Shown here: piece by piece, positions 54,155 through 64,000 of the stretch
How the letters are laid out: each line of letters opens with the position of its first letter
Position numbering within the stretch: position 1 is the stretch's first letter
Assembly (NCBI RefSeq): GCF_900102505.1
Contig: NZ_FMVT01000003.1
Coordinates: 124,001 to 188,000, forward strand
Source: Paracoccus tibetensis
GTDB lineage: Bacteria > Pseudomonadota > Alphaproteobacteria > Rhodobacterales > Rhodobacteraceae
Length of the DNA: 64,000 nucleotides
Direction: 5' to 3'
The notes under the pieces: model-generated
Database searches by the model: none
Told to the model about the DNA's origin: nothing
The model's input: only the letters and a program-made list of their open reading frames with translations
Translations under genes and position numbers: made by a program

Positions 54155-55354
54155 TCAGGCCGCCAGTTCGCGCAGGATGGCGTTCAGGACCGGCCGACCG
54201 TCCTGCGTGGCCCGGACGCGACCATCCTGCCGCTGGATCATGCCCATGTCCTGAAGACGCGCGAGGCTCGCCTCGTCCAGTGGACGGCCGGCAAGGCGCG
54301 CCAGCCGTTCCTCGTCGATTCCCTCGGCCAATCGCATCCCCATCAGCAGGTATTCGGTGCCCTGTTCGTCCCGGGGAACCAACGTCCGCAGGGTTTCCCC
54401 TGTTCCACGATTCTCGACCGCGGCCAGCCAGGCCCCGGGTGCGCGCAGGGCCTCGGTCGCGACGCGGCCCTCAGGCAGGGTGATGCGCCCATGCGCGCCG
54501 GGACCCACGGCCGCCCAGTCCCCCTGGCGCCAGTAGACAAGGTTGTGGCGGCTCTCAGCGCCCGGCCGAGCGTGGTTCGAGATCTCGTAGAGCGGCAGCC
54601 CGGCCTCGGCGCAGATGTCGTGCGTCTCGGCGTAGAGATCGGCGGCCAGGTCATCGTCCGGTAGTCCGCGCAGCAGGCCCTTCTCGGCGCGCCGCCCGAA
54701 GGCCGTGCCCGGCTCGACCGTCAGCTGGTAGAGCGACAGGTGGTCCACCGCCATCGCCAGCGCTTCGCCAAGCTCGGCCCGCCAGGCGGCGCGATCCTGA
54801 CCCTGCCGGGCATAGATCAGATCGAAGCTGACGCGCGCGAAGACGGTGCGGGCGACGTCGAAGGCGGCCATGGCCTCGGCGGCCGAGTGCTGGCGGCCGA
54901 GCCGACGCAGGTCGTCGTCGCGCAGGGACTGCACGCCCATCGACAGCCGGTTCACGCCCGCCTCGGCAAAGCCCCGGAAGCGGCCCATCTCGACGCTGGT
55001 GGGGTTCGCCTCGAGCGTGATCTCGATGTCGTTGACAAAGCCCCAGGCCGCCCGCGCCGCCCGCAGCACGCTGTCGACGGTCTCGGGCGCCATGAGCGAC
55101 GGCGTGCCGCCGCCGAAGAAGATGCTGGTCAGATGGCGGTCGGGAAGTTCGCCGGCCAGGCGGGCGATCTCGGCGCCGAGGGCACGCGCCCAGCGCGCTT
55201 GATCCACATGGGCCGAGACATGGCTGTTGAAGTCGCAATAGGGGCATTTCGCCGCGCAGAACGGCCAGTGGACGTAGAGGCCGAAGCCGCCTGCGCGCCA
55301 GTCCTCGGATAGCTCCGCCAGGGGTGCGTGTTCAGCCAAGGACCTTCTCGACAA
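54155..55354 (-). CDS. hemW: Haem chaperone HemW (radical SAM family)
   Basis: A protein of up to 399 residues related to oxygen-independent coproporphyrinogen oxidase, now regarded as a haem-transfer chaperone. The radical SAM motif is C33-AAK-C37-PY-C40 (CxxxCxxC), followed by IFFGGGTPSLM and SMGVQSLRDDDLRRLGRQH; the HemN C-terminal domain is present. No ATG fits: either TTG 55354 or TTG 55339 is used, the latter close behind AGAAGG. It overlaps the rdgB end, implying coupling. Confidence 0.9.
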   Translation of the reverse strand: MSRRSLAEHAPLAELSEDWRAGGFGLYVHWPFCAAKCPYCDFNSHVSAHVDQARWARALGAEIARLAGELPDRHLTSIFFGGGTPSLMAPETVDSVLRAARAAWGFVNDIEITLEANPTSVEMGRFRGFAEAGVNRLSMGVQSLRDDDLRRLGRQHSAAEAMAAFDVARTVFARVSFDLIYARQGQDRAAWRAELGEALAMAVDHLSLYQLTVEPGTAFGRRAEKGLLRGLPDDDLAADLYAETHDICAEAGLPLYEISNHARPGAESRHNLVYWRQGDWAAVGPGAHGRITLPEGRVATEALRAPGAWLAAVENRGTGETLRTLVPRDEQGTEYLLMGMRLAEGIDEERLARLAGRPLDEASLARLQDMGMIQRQDGRVRATQDGRPVLNAILRELAA

Positions 55355-55940
55355 GTTGCTGCATGGCCCGGCTTCTGTGGCTCAGGCTGTTCTTCATCTC
55401 GGCGCTCATCTCGCCTAGGGTCACGTCATGGCCGTCCGGCTGGAAGATCGGGTCATAGCCGTGCCCCTCGGCGCCACGCGGCGGCCAGACGACCTGACCG
55501 GGCAGGACGCCCTCGAAGGTCTCGTCATGCCCGTCCGGCCACATCAGGACCAGCGTGCAGCGGAACTGCGCGTGGAAGGGGGCCGCCCTGCCGGTCGCCA
55601 GCAGCTCGGACCAGGTGCGGGCCATCGCCATGGGGAAATCGCGGCCATGTCCGGTCTCGGCCCAATCGGCCGTGTAGACGCCCGGCGCGCCATCCAGCGC
55701 GTCCACGGTGATGCCGCTGTCATCGGCCAGGGCGGGCAGGCCGGTCGCCTCCACCGCTGCGCGGGCTTTGATGCGGGCGTTGCCGATGAAGCTGTCCTCG
55801 GTCTCGACCGGCTCGGCCAAGCTCATCTCCGCGGCGCCCGAGACCTCGACGCCGTAGGGCGCCAGCAGCGCGCGCATCTCGTCCAGCTTGCCGGCGTTAT
55901 GCGTCGCGACCAGCAGGCGCTTCTCGGTGAAGCGCCTCAT
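55332..55940 (-). CDS. rdgB: XTP/dITP pyrophosphatase (non-canonical purine NTPase)
   Basis: A 202-residue enzyme that hydrolyses inosine and xanthosine triphosphates to keep them out of nucleic acids. The signature [17 protein letters not shown] (about 10-26), [19 protein letters not shown] and [14 protein letters not shown] are all present. The start overlaps the rph stop (ATGA) and the end overlaps hemW. Confidence 0.96.
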   Translation of the reverse strand: MRRFTEKRLLVATHNAGKLDEMRALLAPYGVEVSGAAEMSLAEPVETEDSFIGNARIKARAAVEATGLPALADDSGITVDALDGAPGVYTADWAETGHGRDFPMAMARTWSELLATGRAAPFHAQFRCTLVLMWPDGHDETFEGVLPGQVVWPPRGAEGHGYDPIFQPDGHDVTLGEMSAEMKNSLSHRSRAMQQLVEKVLG

Positions 55941-56650
55941 GCCAGCGCCGCTTTCTGCGCCGCCACCAGCTCGGCCATGCCGGCCTCGGCCAGGTCCAGA
56001 AGCTGCCCCATCTCGCCGCGCGAGAAGGTGGCGCCTTCGGCCGACATCTGCACCTCGATCAGCCGGCCCGCGCCGGTCATCACGAAGTTGCCGTCGGTGC
56101 CCGCCTCGCTGTCCTCGGCGTAATCCAGATCCAGCAGGGGCTGGCCGGCATAGATCCCGCAGCTGACGGCCGCGACGTGGTCGACGATCGGATCGCTGAC
56201 GATGGCGCCCGCCTTCAGCAGCTTGTTCACCGCCAGGCGCAGCGCCACCCAGCCCCCGGTGATCGAGGCGCAGCGCGTGCCGCCATCGGCCTGGATCACG
56301 TCGCAGTCGATGGTGATCTGCCGCTCGCCCAGGGCGCTGCGATCGACGCCCGCGCGCAGGCTGCGGCCAATGAGGCGCTGGATCTCCTGCGTCCGCCCTG
56401 ATTGCTTGCCCTGCGCCGCCTCGCGGCGGTTGCGCGTGTTGGTCGCGCGCGGCAGCATCCCGTATTCGGCGGTCACCCATCCAAGGCCCGTTCCCTTCAG
56501 GAAGCGCGGCGGCGTTTCCTCAATCGAGGCGGTGCAGAGGACATGAGTTTCGCCGCAGCGGATCAGGCACGAGCCCTCGGCATGCCGCATCACCCCGGTT
56601 TCGATTGAAATCGGACGCATTTGGCTTAGATTCCGGCCTGAAGGGCGCAT
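55937..56650 (-). CDS. rph: Ribonuclease PH
   Basis: A 237-residue phosphorolytic 3'-5' exoribonuclease that trims tRNA 3' ends. The conserved start [19 protein letters not shown], the [28 protein letters not shown] block (about 90-120) with the phosphate-binding arginines, and the C-terminal [18 protein letters not shown] are present. It is divergent from hrcA across 71 bases; rdgB and hemW follow in an overlapping series. Confidence 0.96.
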   Translation of the reverse strand: MRPSGRNLSQMRPISIETGVMRHAEGSCLIRCGETHVLCTASIEETPPRFLKGTGLGWVTAEYGMLPRATNTRNRREAAQGKQSGRTQEIQRLIGRSLRAGVDRSALGERQITIDCDVIQADGGTRCASITGGWVALRLAVNKLLKAGAIVSDPIVDHVAAVSCGIYAGQPLLDLDYAEDSEAGTDGNFVMTGAGRLIEVQMSAEGATFSRGEMGQLLDLAEAGMAELVAAQKAALA

Positions 56651-56721
56651 GACTCATCCTTTTCGTGAAGACAGCTGCCCCATAGCGTCCGAGGGCACCG
56701 ATCCGCAACCCCGCGAGGCCA

Positions 56722-57777
56722 ATGAGCCAAGAAACGCTGCTGCACGAGCTGAACGAACGCTCTCGCGAGGTGTTCCGCCGCGTCGTCGAAACCTATCTGG
56801 AAACCGGCGAGCCGGTCGGCTCGCGGACCCTGACACGGGCGCTTTCCGAAAAGCTTAGCGCGGCGACCGTGCGCAACGTCATGCAGGACCTCGAATTCAT
56901 GGGGCTTCTGGACAGCCCGCATGTCTCGGCCGGGCGGCTGCCGTCCCAGCAGGGGCTGCGGCTGTTCGTGGACGGCATGATGGAGGTCGACCGGCTGGAC
57001 CCGACCGACCGCGCCGCCATCGACCAGACGCTCGGCAATGACGATCCGGACACGGGCGTGCTGCTGGACCGCGTCTCGACCGCGCTCAGCTTGATCACGC
57101 GCGGCGCCTCGCTGGTGCTGATGCCCAAGCACGAGGCGCCGATCCGGCATATCGAGTTCGTCAGCCTCGGCGCCGACCGCGCGCTGGTCGTCCTGGTCTT
57201 CGCGGACGGGCATGTCGAGAACCGCATCTTCACGCCGCCGGCCGGGCAGACGCCGTCCTCGATGCGCGAGGCGGGCAACTTCCTCAACGCGATGGCCGAG
57301 GGCCGGACCCTGGCCGAGCTGCGCGCGCAGATCGGCCATCAGATCGCGCAGCGCCGGGCCGAGCTGGACGTGATGGCGGCCGAGCTGGTGGAATCGGGGA
57401 TCGCCCTCTGGGGCAACGAAAGCTCGGATCCGCGCCTGATCGTGCGGGGCCGGTCGAACCTTCTGGACAGCGAGATCGCCGATCTCGACCGCATCCGCGT
57501 CCTCTTCGACGATCTCGAGCGAAAGCGCGACATCGTCGAGTTTCTCGAGCTGACCGAGCGGGGGGACGGCGTCCGCATCTTCATCGGCTCGGAGAACAAG
57601 CTTTTTTCACTTTCGGGTTCCGCTCTGGTGGTTTCGCCCTATATGAATGCCGACCGTAAGATCGTGGGTGCGGTGGGGGTGATCGGCCCGACCCGGCTGA
57701 ACTATGGCCGCATCGTCCCGATCGTGGACTATACCGCGCAGCTGGTCGGGCGTGTGCTGTCCGGCCGGAAAGGATGA
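56722..57777 (+). CDS. hrcA: Heat-inducible transcription repressor HrcA
   Basis: A 351-residue repressor of chaperone genes. N-terminal winged helix with VGSRTLTRALSEKLSAATVRNVMQDLE (about 33-59), then the GAF-like dimerisation core and FIGSENKLFSLSGSALVVSPY near the C-terminus. HrcA binds CIRCE sites before groESL or dnaK; none is seen here upstream of hrcA. grpE follows after 7 bases, a common pairing. Confidence 0.95.
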   Translation: MSQETLLHELNERSREVFRRVVETYLETGEPVGSRTLTRALSEKLSAATVRNVMQDLEFMGLLDSPHVSAGRLPSQQGLRLFVDGMMEVDRLDPTDRAAIDQTLGNDDPDTGVLLDRVSTALSLITRGASLVLMPKHEAPIRHIEFVSLGADRALVVLVFADGHVENRIFTPPAGQTPSSMREAGNFLNAMAEGRTLAELRAQIGHQIAQRRAELDVMAAELVESGIALWGNESSDPRLIVRGRSNLLDSEIADLDRIRVLFDDLERKRDIVEFLELTERGDGVRIFIGSENKLFSLSGSALVVSPYMNADRKIVGAVGVIGPTRLNYGRIVPIVDYTAQLVGRVLSGRKG

Positions 57778-57784
57778 AGTGAAG

Positions 57785-58315
57785 ATGAACGAGCCAAACG
57801 AGCAGCCCCTGGACGAGATGCTGGACGAGCCGCAGGCCGAGGCCGATGCCGAACTGGCGCGCCTGTCGGCCGAGCGCGACGAGCTGCGCGACAAGTGGAT
57901 GCGCGCCCTCGCCGATGCCGAGAACTCGCGCAAGCGGGCCGACAAGGATCGCCGCGACGCCGAGCAATATGGCGGCTCGCGCCTCGCCCGCGACCTGCTG
58001 CCGGTCCATGACGCGCTGACCCGCGCCCTCGACGCCGCCAGCGACGAGCAGCGCGCCGCGGCCGCCGCCCTGATCGAGGGGGTCGAGCTGACGCTGCGCG
58101 AGCTGGACAACGTCTTCACCAAGCACGGCATCACGGTGATCCGCCCGCAGCCGGGCGACCGCTTCGATCCGACCGAGCACGAGGCCATGTTCGAGGCGCC
58201 GGTCCCCGGCACCGTCGCCGGCAACATCATCCAGGTGATGGACAATGGCTTCCGCCTGCACGACCGCCTGCTGCGGCCCGCGAAGGTCGGCGTCTCCTCC
58301 ATGCCGGCCAGCTGA
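57785..58315 (+). CDS. grpE: Nucleotide exchange factor GrpE
   Basis: A 176-residue co-chaperone that releases ADP from DnaK. An acidic N-terminal extension leads to a long coiled coil (about 20-75: [29 protein letters not shown] in two parts) and the C-terminal beta domain with [16 protein letters not shown] and [10 protein letters not shown]. The ATG at 57785 follows AAGGATGAAG; the frame's earlier Met lies in hrcA. dnaK is not in the window next to it. Confidence 0.95.
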   Translation: MNEPNEQPLDEMLDEPQAEADAELARLSAERDELRDKWMRALADAENSRKRADKDRRDAEQYGGSRLARDLLPVHDALTRALDAASDEQRAAAAALIEGVELTLRELDNVFTKHGITVIRPQPGDRFDPTEHEAMFEAPVPGTVAGNIIQVMDNGFRLHDRLLRPAKVGVSSMPAS

Positions 58316-58451
58316 TCCGTCCGGCAGGGCACCTCGTCTGATCCCCGGCCGGTCCCCGTCGGGGCCGATCGCTACCACCTTCCTCCGACTTGCCGTCCGC
58401 GCGGCGCGGCGCGACGCTGCACCTGCGTCCGGTCGTTTGGAGGAGGGGACC

Positions 58452-59048
58452 ATGACCAGCACAGAGACAAGCACCGGCGGGGTAGGCATCCACCCCGCTG
58501 TCGATCACGGGATACCTGCCGCCGCCGCGGACTTCGCCGGCGGCGTTTTGTCGTGCCATTGCGCCAGCAACCCGGTGAAGGTCCGGGTCTCGGCGCAGAC
58601 CGCGCACAACCATGTCTGCGGCTGCACGAAGTGCTGGAAGCCCGACGGGGCCACCTTCAGCCAGATTGCCGTCGTCTCGCGCGATGCCGTCGAGGTCATC
58701 GAACATCCCGAGAAGCTCGAGGTGGTCGATGCGAACGCGGCGATCCAGCGCTACCGCTGCCGCGACTGCGGCGTGCATCTCTACGGCCGGATCGAGAACA
58801 AGGACCACCCCTTCTACGGGCTGGACTTTGTGCATACCGAGCTGTCGGACGAGGCGGGCTGGGCAAGGCCGGAATTTGCGGCCTTCGTCAGCTCGGTTAT
58901 CGAATCGGGGGTCGATCCGTCGCGGATGGACGGCATCAGGTCGCGCCTGCGCGAGCTTGGGCTCGAGCCATACGATGCCTTGTCTCCACCGCTGATGGAT
59001 GCCATCGCCACGCATGTCGCCCGCCGATCGGGTGCGCTGCCGGCGTGA
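58452..59048 (+). CDS. gfa: S-(hydroxymethyl)glutathione synthase
   Basis: A 198-residue zinc protein of the Gfa/CENP-V family, first described in Paracoccus denitrificans as speeding adduct formation between formaldehyde and glutathione; its catalytic role has been questioned. Zinc ligands fit Cys35, Cys37 (SCHC), Cys56, Cys58, Cys61 (CGCTKC) and Cys103, Cys106 (CRDC). The ATG is preceded by a very strong GGAGGAGGGG. It heads the formaldehyde cluster with flhA downstream. The 136 bases before it hold the promoter but no clear consensus. Confidence 0.95.
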   Translation: MTSTETSTGGVGIHPAVDHGIPAAAADFAGGVLSCHCASNPVKVRVSAQTAHNHVCGCTKCWKPDGATFSQIAVVSRDAVEVIEHPEKLEVVDANAAIQRYRCRDCGVHLYGRIENKDHPFYGLDFVHTELSDEAGWARPEFAAFVSSVIESGVDPSRMDGIRSRLRELGLEPYDALSPPLMDAIATHVARRSGALPA

Positions 59049-59068
59049 GTGCCGCGGCATCGAGTTGA

Positions 59069-59097
59069 CCGAAGGGGCCGCATGACGGCCCCTTCGG
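59069..59097 (+). terminator. Twelve-pair hairpin between gfa and flhA
   Basis: CCGAAGGGGCCG (59069-59080) and CGGCCCCTTCGG (59086-59097) form a perfect stem with loop CATGA. No T-run follows, so it may attenuate, process or protect the transcript rather than end it fully; a strong ribosome site for flhA follows. Confidence 0.55.
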
Positions 59098-59134
59098 GCT
59101 GAAAGACCAACAAACGACCGAAGGAGACAGGACA

Positions 59135-60262
<1,128 letters not shown>

Positions 60263-60290
60263 TCCTTAAGGGCTGCTTAGGTATCTGTGC

Positions 60291-60310
60291 GGCGGGGCTG
60301 CGGCTCCGCC
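60291..60310 (+). terminator. Hairpin after flhA
   Basis: GGCGGGGC (60291-60298) pairs with GCTCCGCC (60303-60310), eight pairs including one G-T, loop TGCG. Without a T-run its role as a terminator is uncertain. Confidence 0.35.
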
Positions 60311-60340
60311 GTCGCCATGAGAATGACAAGGAGCAGGCTG

Positions 60341-60976
60341 ATGCGCCACCAGTGGCTGGACGATGACGACGAACCCGAAGAGGACGACCGCCGCCACCAG
60401 GGCGACAAGGACGGCGGCCTGGGCCTTCCCGAAGGCGACAAGATCGGCAAGCTCTACTTCAAGTCCCGCACGGTGATCGTCGCCGGCGGGATCAACGACA
60501 AGCTGGCGCAGCGCACCGTCGCGCATCTTCTGGCCCTTGCCGAGGACAGCGACGCGCCCATCAACATGCTGATCTCCTCGCCCGGCGGGCATGTGGAATC
60601 GGGCGACATGATCCATGACGTGATCAAGTTCATCCGTCCGACCGTGCGCACCATCGGCTCGGGCTGGGTGGCCTCGGCCGGCGCGCTGATCTTCGTCGCG
60701 GCGAAGAAGGAAAACCGCTACTGCCTGCCGAACACGCGCTTCCTGATCCACCAGCCCTCGGGCGGGATCGGCGGGACCTCCTCGGACATGATGATCCAGG
60801 CCGAGCAGGTGCGCCTGATGCGCGACCGCCTGAACCAGATCTTCGCCGAGGCCACCGGCCAGAGCGTCGAGCGGATCGAGAAGGACACGCAGCGCGACTT
60901 CTGGCTGAACACGCAAGAGGCGCTGGACTACGGCCTTCTGGGCCAGGTCATCCGCAGCGTGGACGAGCTGAAATGA
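60341..60976 (+). CDS. ClpP-family serine peptidase, stand-alone paralogue
   Basis: A 211-residue ClpP-like protein. The catalytic triad is complete: Ser112 (VASAGAL), His137 (FLIHQPSGG) and Asp182 (IEKDTQRD). Unlike ordinary ClpP it begins with a very acidic, likely disordered segment of about 33 residues (WLDDDDEPEEDD at 5-16). The ATG at 60341 follows AAGGAG at seven bases. No clpX or clpA is nearby; the gene overlaps a GNAT gene and sits inside the formaldehyde cluster. It could be a second ClpP subunit with altered partner binding. Membrane helices are absent, so it is not SppA. Confidence 0.88.
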   Translation: MRHQWLDDDDEPEEDDRRHQGDKDGGLGLPEGDKIGKLYFKSRTVIVAGGINDKLAQRTVAHLLALAEDSDAPINMLISSPGGHVESGDMIHDVIKFIRPTVRTIGSGWVASAGALIFVAAKKENRYCLPNTRFLIHQPSGGIGGTSSDMMIQAEQVRLMRDRLNQIFAEATGQSVERIEKDTQRDFWLNTQEALDYGLLGQVIRSVDELK

Positions 60977-61494
60977 CCGCGCGGGCGGGCGTCACCGTCC
61001 GCCCCGCGACCCCGGCCGACGAGGACGCGATCTGGCGGGTGCTGGAGCCCGTCTACCGCGCGGGCGAGACCTACTGCATCCCCCGCGACATCACCCGCAC
61101 CGAGGCGCTGGCCGACTGGTTCGCCGCGCCCTTTACCGTCTTCGTCGCCGAGGCGGGTGGCGAGGTGCTCGGCACAAGCCATGTCGGCGCCAACCGGCCC
61201 GCCGGCGGATCGCATGTCGCCAATGCCTCCTTCGCGACGGCGCCCGAGGCACGCGGCCGCGGCGTCGCCCGCGCGCTGGTCGAGCATGCCAAGGCCTGGG
61301 CCACCGCGCAGGGCTTTGCCGCCATGCAGTTCAACTTCGTCGTCTCGACCAATGCCGATGCCGTCCATTTGTGGCAGAAGGCCGGTTTTTCGGTTGTGGG
61401 CCGCCTGCCGGGCGCGTTTCTTCACCCCCACGAAGGACCAGTCGACGCGCTGGTCATGTTCCAGACCCTGAAGGGAGAGACGCATGGAATTTGA
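60973..61494 (+). CDS. GNAT family N-acetyltransferase
   Basis: A 173-residue acetyltransferase. The acetyl-CoA-binding motif A reads ATAPEARGRGVARALVEHA (about 75-93) and the later WQKAGFSVVGRLPGAF is the usual C-terminal strand. The acceptor molecule cannot be told from sequence. The ATG overlaps the ClpP-like stop (ATGA), and its end overlaps fghA by 11 bases, so all three are translationally linked. Co-location with C1 genes is not enough to infer a role. Confidence 0.88.
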   Translation: MTARAGVTVRPATPADEDAIWRVLEPVYRAGETYCIPRDITRTEALADWFAAPFTVFVAEAGGEVLGTSHVGANRPAGGSHVANASFATAPEARGRGVARALVEHAKAWATAQGFAAMQFNFVVSTNADAVHLWQKAGFSVVGRLPGAFLHPHEGPVDALVMFQTLKGETHGI

Positions 61495-62317
61495 GACCCT
61501 GTCCGAGAACCGCAGCTTCCACGGCATGCAGGGCGTCTATCGCCACCGCTCGCAGGCGACCGGGACCGACATGACCTTCGCCGTCTACCTGCCCGAGGCC
61601 GCGCAATACGGGAAGGTGCCGGTCCTGTGGTATCTCTCGGGCCTGACCTGCACCCATGAGAACGCGATGACCAAGGCGGCGGCGCAGCAGTGGTGCGACG
61701 AGGCCGGCATCGCGATGGTCTTCCCCGACACCTCGCCCCGCGGCGAAGGCGTGGCCAATGACGAGGCCTACGACCTAGGTCAGGGCGCCGGCTTCTACGT
61801 CAACGCCACCCAGGACCCCTGGAAGCCGCATTTCCAGATGTGGCAGTATGTGGTGCACGAACTGCCCGAGCTTGTCTGCCACAACTTCGCGGTGGACGAG
61901 GACGCGATGGGGATCACCGGCCACTCGATGGGCGGCCACGGCGCCCTGACCATCGCCATGACCCATCCCGAGCGCTTCCGCAGCGTCTCGGCCTTCGCAC
62001 CAATTTCGAACCCGTCCGATTCGGATTGGGGCCGCAAGCAGCTGACGGCCTATCTGGGCGAGGACCGGGACAGCTGGCGGGCGCATGACGCCTCGATCCT
62101 GATGGCCGAGCGCGGCTATCCGGGCGAGGTGCTGATCGATCAGGGCGCGAGCGACCAGTTCCTCGACCTGCTCAAGCCGGAAACGCTGGCCGAGGCGATG
62201 ATGAAGCGCCGCCAGCCCGGGCAGTTCCGCATGCAGCCCGGCTTCGATCACAGCTACTGGTTCGTGCAGTCCTTCATCGCCGACCACGTCTTCTGGCACG
62301 CTGAACGCCTCGGCTGA
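61484..62317 (+). CDS. fghA: S-formylglutathione hydrolase
   Basis: A 277-residue serine esterase that converts S-formylglutathione to formate and glutathione, completing the glutathione-linked formaldehyde route begun by FlhA. The nucleophile is Ser148 in TGHSMGGHGAL; the catalytic His is in FDHSYWFVQSF (about His258) and the Asp in DQGASDQFL. The LSGLTCTHENAM block (51-62) is a family mark. AAGGGAGAG precedes the ATG within the GNAT gene. Confidence 0.96.
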   Translation: MEFETLSENRSFHGMQGVYRHRSQATGTDMTFAVYLPEAAQYGKVPVLWYLSGLTCTHENAMTKAAAQQWCDEAGIAMVFPDTSPRGEGVANDEAYDLGQGAGFYVNATQDPWKPHFQMWQYVVHELPELVCHNFAVDEDAMGITGHSMGGHGALTIAMTHPERFRSVSAFAPISNPSDSDWGRKQLTAYLGEDRDSWRAHDASILMAERGYPGEVLIDQGASDQFLDLLKPETLAEAMMKRRQPGQFRMQPGFDHSYWFVQSFIADHVFWHAERLG

Positions 62318-62484
62318 GGCAATTGCCGATCATTCCCGGGCGCCTTGCCATTACCTCGTAAGACTTTAGGGGCAAGTGGTGGGGCGCTCGATTGACGTTG
62401 GAGGGGGTGCATCCAACAGTTGGGCATGGATCGAAGCCGGGGGAGGAGAACCGCGGCCGGATGTCCAAGCGGAGGAGCACTTCA

Positions 62485-64000
62485 ATGAAACATCTGCTGA
62501 ACAGTGCGGCGGTCGCACTGCTTCTGACGGGCGTATCGGCTCACGCCAACGAAAGCGTCCTGACCGAGACTGCCAAGCCCGAGCAATGGGCGATCCAGAC
62601 GGGCGACTACGCCAACACGCGCTATTCGGAACTGGACCAGATCAACCGCGAGAACGTCGGCGACCTGCGCGTCGCCTGGACCTTCTCGACCGGCGTGCTG
62701 CGCGGGCACGAGGGCGGGCCGCTCGTGGTCGGCAACATGATGTATGTCCACACGCCGTTCCCGAACAACATCTTTGCGCTGGATCTCAGCGACAACGGGC
62801 GGATCGTCTGGCGCCACACGCCGCAGCAGGATCCCGAAGTCATCGCCGTGATGTGCTGCGACACGGTCTATCGCGGCGTCGCCTATGCCGACGGCATGAT
62901 CCTGTCGCACCAGGCCGACACCACGCTGGTGGCGCTGGACGCGATGACGGGCGAAGAGAAATGGTCCGTGCAGACGGGCGACCCGGCGATCGGCGAGACG
63001 AACACCGCCACCGTGATGCCGGTGGGCGACAAGGTGCTGGTCGGCGTCTCGGGCGGCGAATACGGCGTGCGCGGCCGGATCACGGCCTACAACCTCTCGG
63101 ACGGGTCCGAGGCGTGGAAGGCCTACTCCACCGGGCCCGACGACGAGATGCTGGTGAACCCGGAAACCACCATGCACCTCGGCCAGCCGATCGGCGCCGA
63201 CAGCTCGCTGAACAGCTGGGAAGGCGATCAGTGGAAGATCGGCGGCGGCACGACCTGGGGCTGGTTCAGCTATGACCCGGACCTGAACCTCGTCTATTAC
63301 GGCACCGGCAACCCCTCGACCTGGAACCCCAGCCAGCGTCCCGGCGACAACCGCTGGTCCATGACCATCATGGCTCGCGACGTCGACACGGGCGAGGCGA
63401 AGTGGTTCTACCAGAAGACCCCGCATGACGAGTGGGACTATGACGGCGTCAACGAGAACATCCTCGTGGACAAGGAAATCGACGGGCAGGAGCGCAAGCT
63501 TCTGGTGAACTTCGACCGCAACGGCTTCGCCTACACGCTGGACCGCGAGACGGGCGAGCTGCTGGTGGCCGAGAAGTTCGATCCGGCGGTCAACTGGGCG
63601 ACCCATGTCGAGATGGACCCGAACTCGGACCAGTACGGCCGCCCGCAAGTCGTGGCCGAGTACTCGACCGCCCAGAACGGCGAGGACACCAACACGGAAG
63701 GCGTCTGCCCGGCCGCCCTTGGCAGCAAGGACCAGCAGCCGGCCGCCTATTCGCCGAAGACGGGCCTCTTCTACGTGCCGACCAACCACGTCTGCATGGA
63801 CTACGAGCCGTTCCGCGTCAGCTACACCGCCGGCCAGCCCTATGTCGGGGCGACGCTGTCGATGTATCCGGCTCCGGACAGCCACGGCGGCATGGGCAAC
63901 TTCATTGCCTGGGACGCGGTCGAGGGCGAGATCAAGTGGTCGCTGCCCGAGAAGTTCTCGGTCTGGTCGGGCGCCCTGGCGACCGCGGGCGACGTGGTCT
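62485..64000 (+). CDS. xoxF: Lanthanide-type PQQ methanol dehydrogenase XoxF, 5' part
   Basis: An 8-bladed PQQ-dependent alcohol dehydrogenase, open to the window edge (first 505 codons). A signal peptide ([21 protein letters not shown], cut for example after residue 21, residues MKHLL to SAHA) sends it to the periplasm. The adjacent-cysteine disulfide is Cys124-Cys125 (VMCCDTVY). The active-site motif [10 protein letters not shown] has Asp318 plus Asp320; the second Asp is the rare-earth ligand found in XoxF and replaced by Ala in calcium-type MxaF. GGAGGAG lies seven bases upstream. It makes formaldehyde (or formate) from methanol, feeding the genes just upstream. Confidence 0.96.
   Translation, partial: MKHLLNSAAVALLLTGVSAHANESVLTETAKPEQWAIQTGDYANTRYSELDQINRENVGDLRVAWTFSTGVLRGHEGGPLVVGNMMYVHTPFPNNIFALDLSDNGRIVWRHTPQQDPEVIAVMCCDTVYRGVAYADGMILSHQADTTLVALDAMTGEEKWSVQTGDPAIGETNTATVMPVGDKVLVGVSGGEYGVRGRITAYNLSDGSEAWKAYSTGPDDEMLVNPETTMHLGQPIGADSSLNSWEGDQWKIGGGTTWGWFSYDPDLNLVYYGTGNPSTWNPSQRPGDNRWSMTIMARDVDTGEAKWFYQKTPHDEWDYDGVNENILVDKEIDGQERKLLVNFDRNGFAYTLDRETGELLVAEKFDPAVNWATHVEMDPNSDQYGRPQVVAEYSTAQNGEDTNTEGVCPAALGSKDQQPAAYSPKTGLFYVPTNHVCMDYEPFRVSYTAGQPYVGATLSMYPAPDSHGGMGNFIAWDAVEGEIKWSLPEKFSVWSGALATAGDVV

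Noticed and set aside
56651..56721. CIRCE operator or RpoH promoter before hrcA
   Set aside because: No TTAGCACTC-type inverted repeat is present; CCCCATAG at 56678-56685 resembles a heat-shock -10, but the nearest -35-like CGTGAAG is only seven bases away.
62376..63275. 299-codon plus-strand open frame
   Set aside because: It overlaps xoxF in another frame and has low-complexity Arg-rich sequence; the xoxF frame carries all the family motifs.

Overview
The window is a dense, high-GC (by eye about two-thirds or more G+C) chromosomal segment from an alphaproteobacterium, most likely a Rhodobacteraceae member close to Paracoccus. The reasons are: a regB gene divergent from senC-regA-hvrA; a PhyR/NepR/EcfG general stress locus; mnmE-mnmG-rsmG-parA-parB with parS sites; and a C1 cluster (gfa, flhA, fghA, xoxF) whose FlhA reads like the Paracoccus protein. 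Genus is inference. I see no phage, insertion sequence, CRISPR array, rRNA or tRNA.

Layout. 1-2.9 kb: the end of a cyanide-insensitive-type bd oxidase operon (cydA, cydB, a 33-residue DUF2474 subunit) and a flavin oxidoreductase. 2.9-11.3 kb: a tsaE-amgK fusion, murU, addB and addA, all overlapping. 11.3-18 kb: trxA, a putative glycan-synthesis gene on the other strand, hslV-hslU, a tiny membrane protein, then smr and timA on the minus strand and fxsA, secB and an HD phosphohydrolase on the plus strand. 18-22.8 kb: redox control by HvrA, RegA, SenC and RegB, plus a three-PAS protein. 22.8-29.1 kb: tamB and tamA. 29.2-35.3 kb: glk, a small secreted protein, a degenerate crotonase, a DUF2125 protein, pmbA and an inositol-phosphatase family gene. 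35.3-39.5 kb: a pqi lipid-transport operon with PqiA split in two. 39.5-42.9 kb: the general stress response kinase, EcfG, NepR and PhyR.

43-53.8 kb is the origin-side region. On the minus strand lie yihY, dnaQ, coaE and aroE. A 485-base gene-free, partly AT-rich stretch with DnaA boxes follows (candidate oriC). On the plus strand lie hemJ, rho, mnmE, mnmG, rsmG, parA and parB, with one perfect and one near-perfect parS embedded in coding starts. Base composition drops visibly across mnmE 3', mnmG and rsmG.

53.8-58.3 kb holds ybaN, hemW, rdgB and rph on the minus strand and hrcA and grpE on the plus strand. 58.4-64 kb is a glutathione-linked formaldehyde pathway: XoxF would make formaldehyde from methanol, Gfa may help its adduct form with glutathione, FlhA oxidises the adduct to S-formylglutathione and FghA hydrolyses that to formate. 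A stand-alone ClpP-like peptidase and a GNAT acetyltransferase sit inside this cluster. xoxF runs off the right edge.

No wholly new multi-gene system stands out. The best leads are the candidate oriC with nearby parS, two EcfG-type promoter candidates (one before an uncharacterised secreted protein), the stand-alone acidic-tailed ClpP paralogue, a crotonase without either catalytic glutamate, and a kinase-less PAS protein next to regB.
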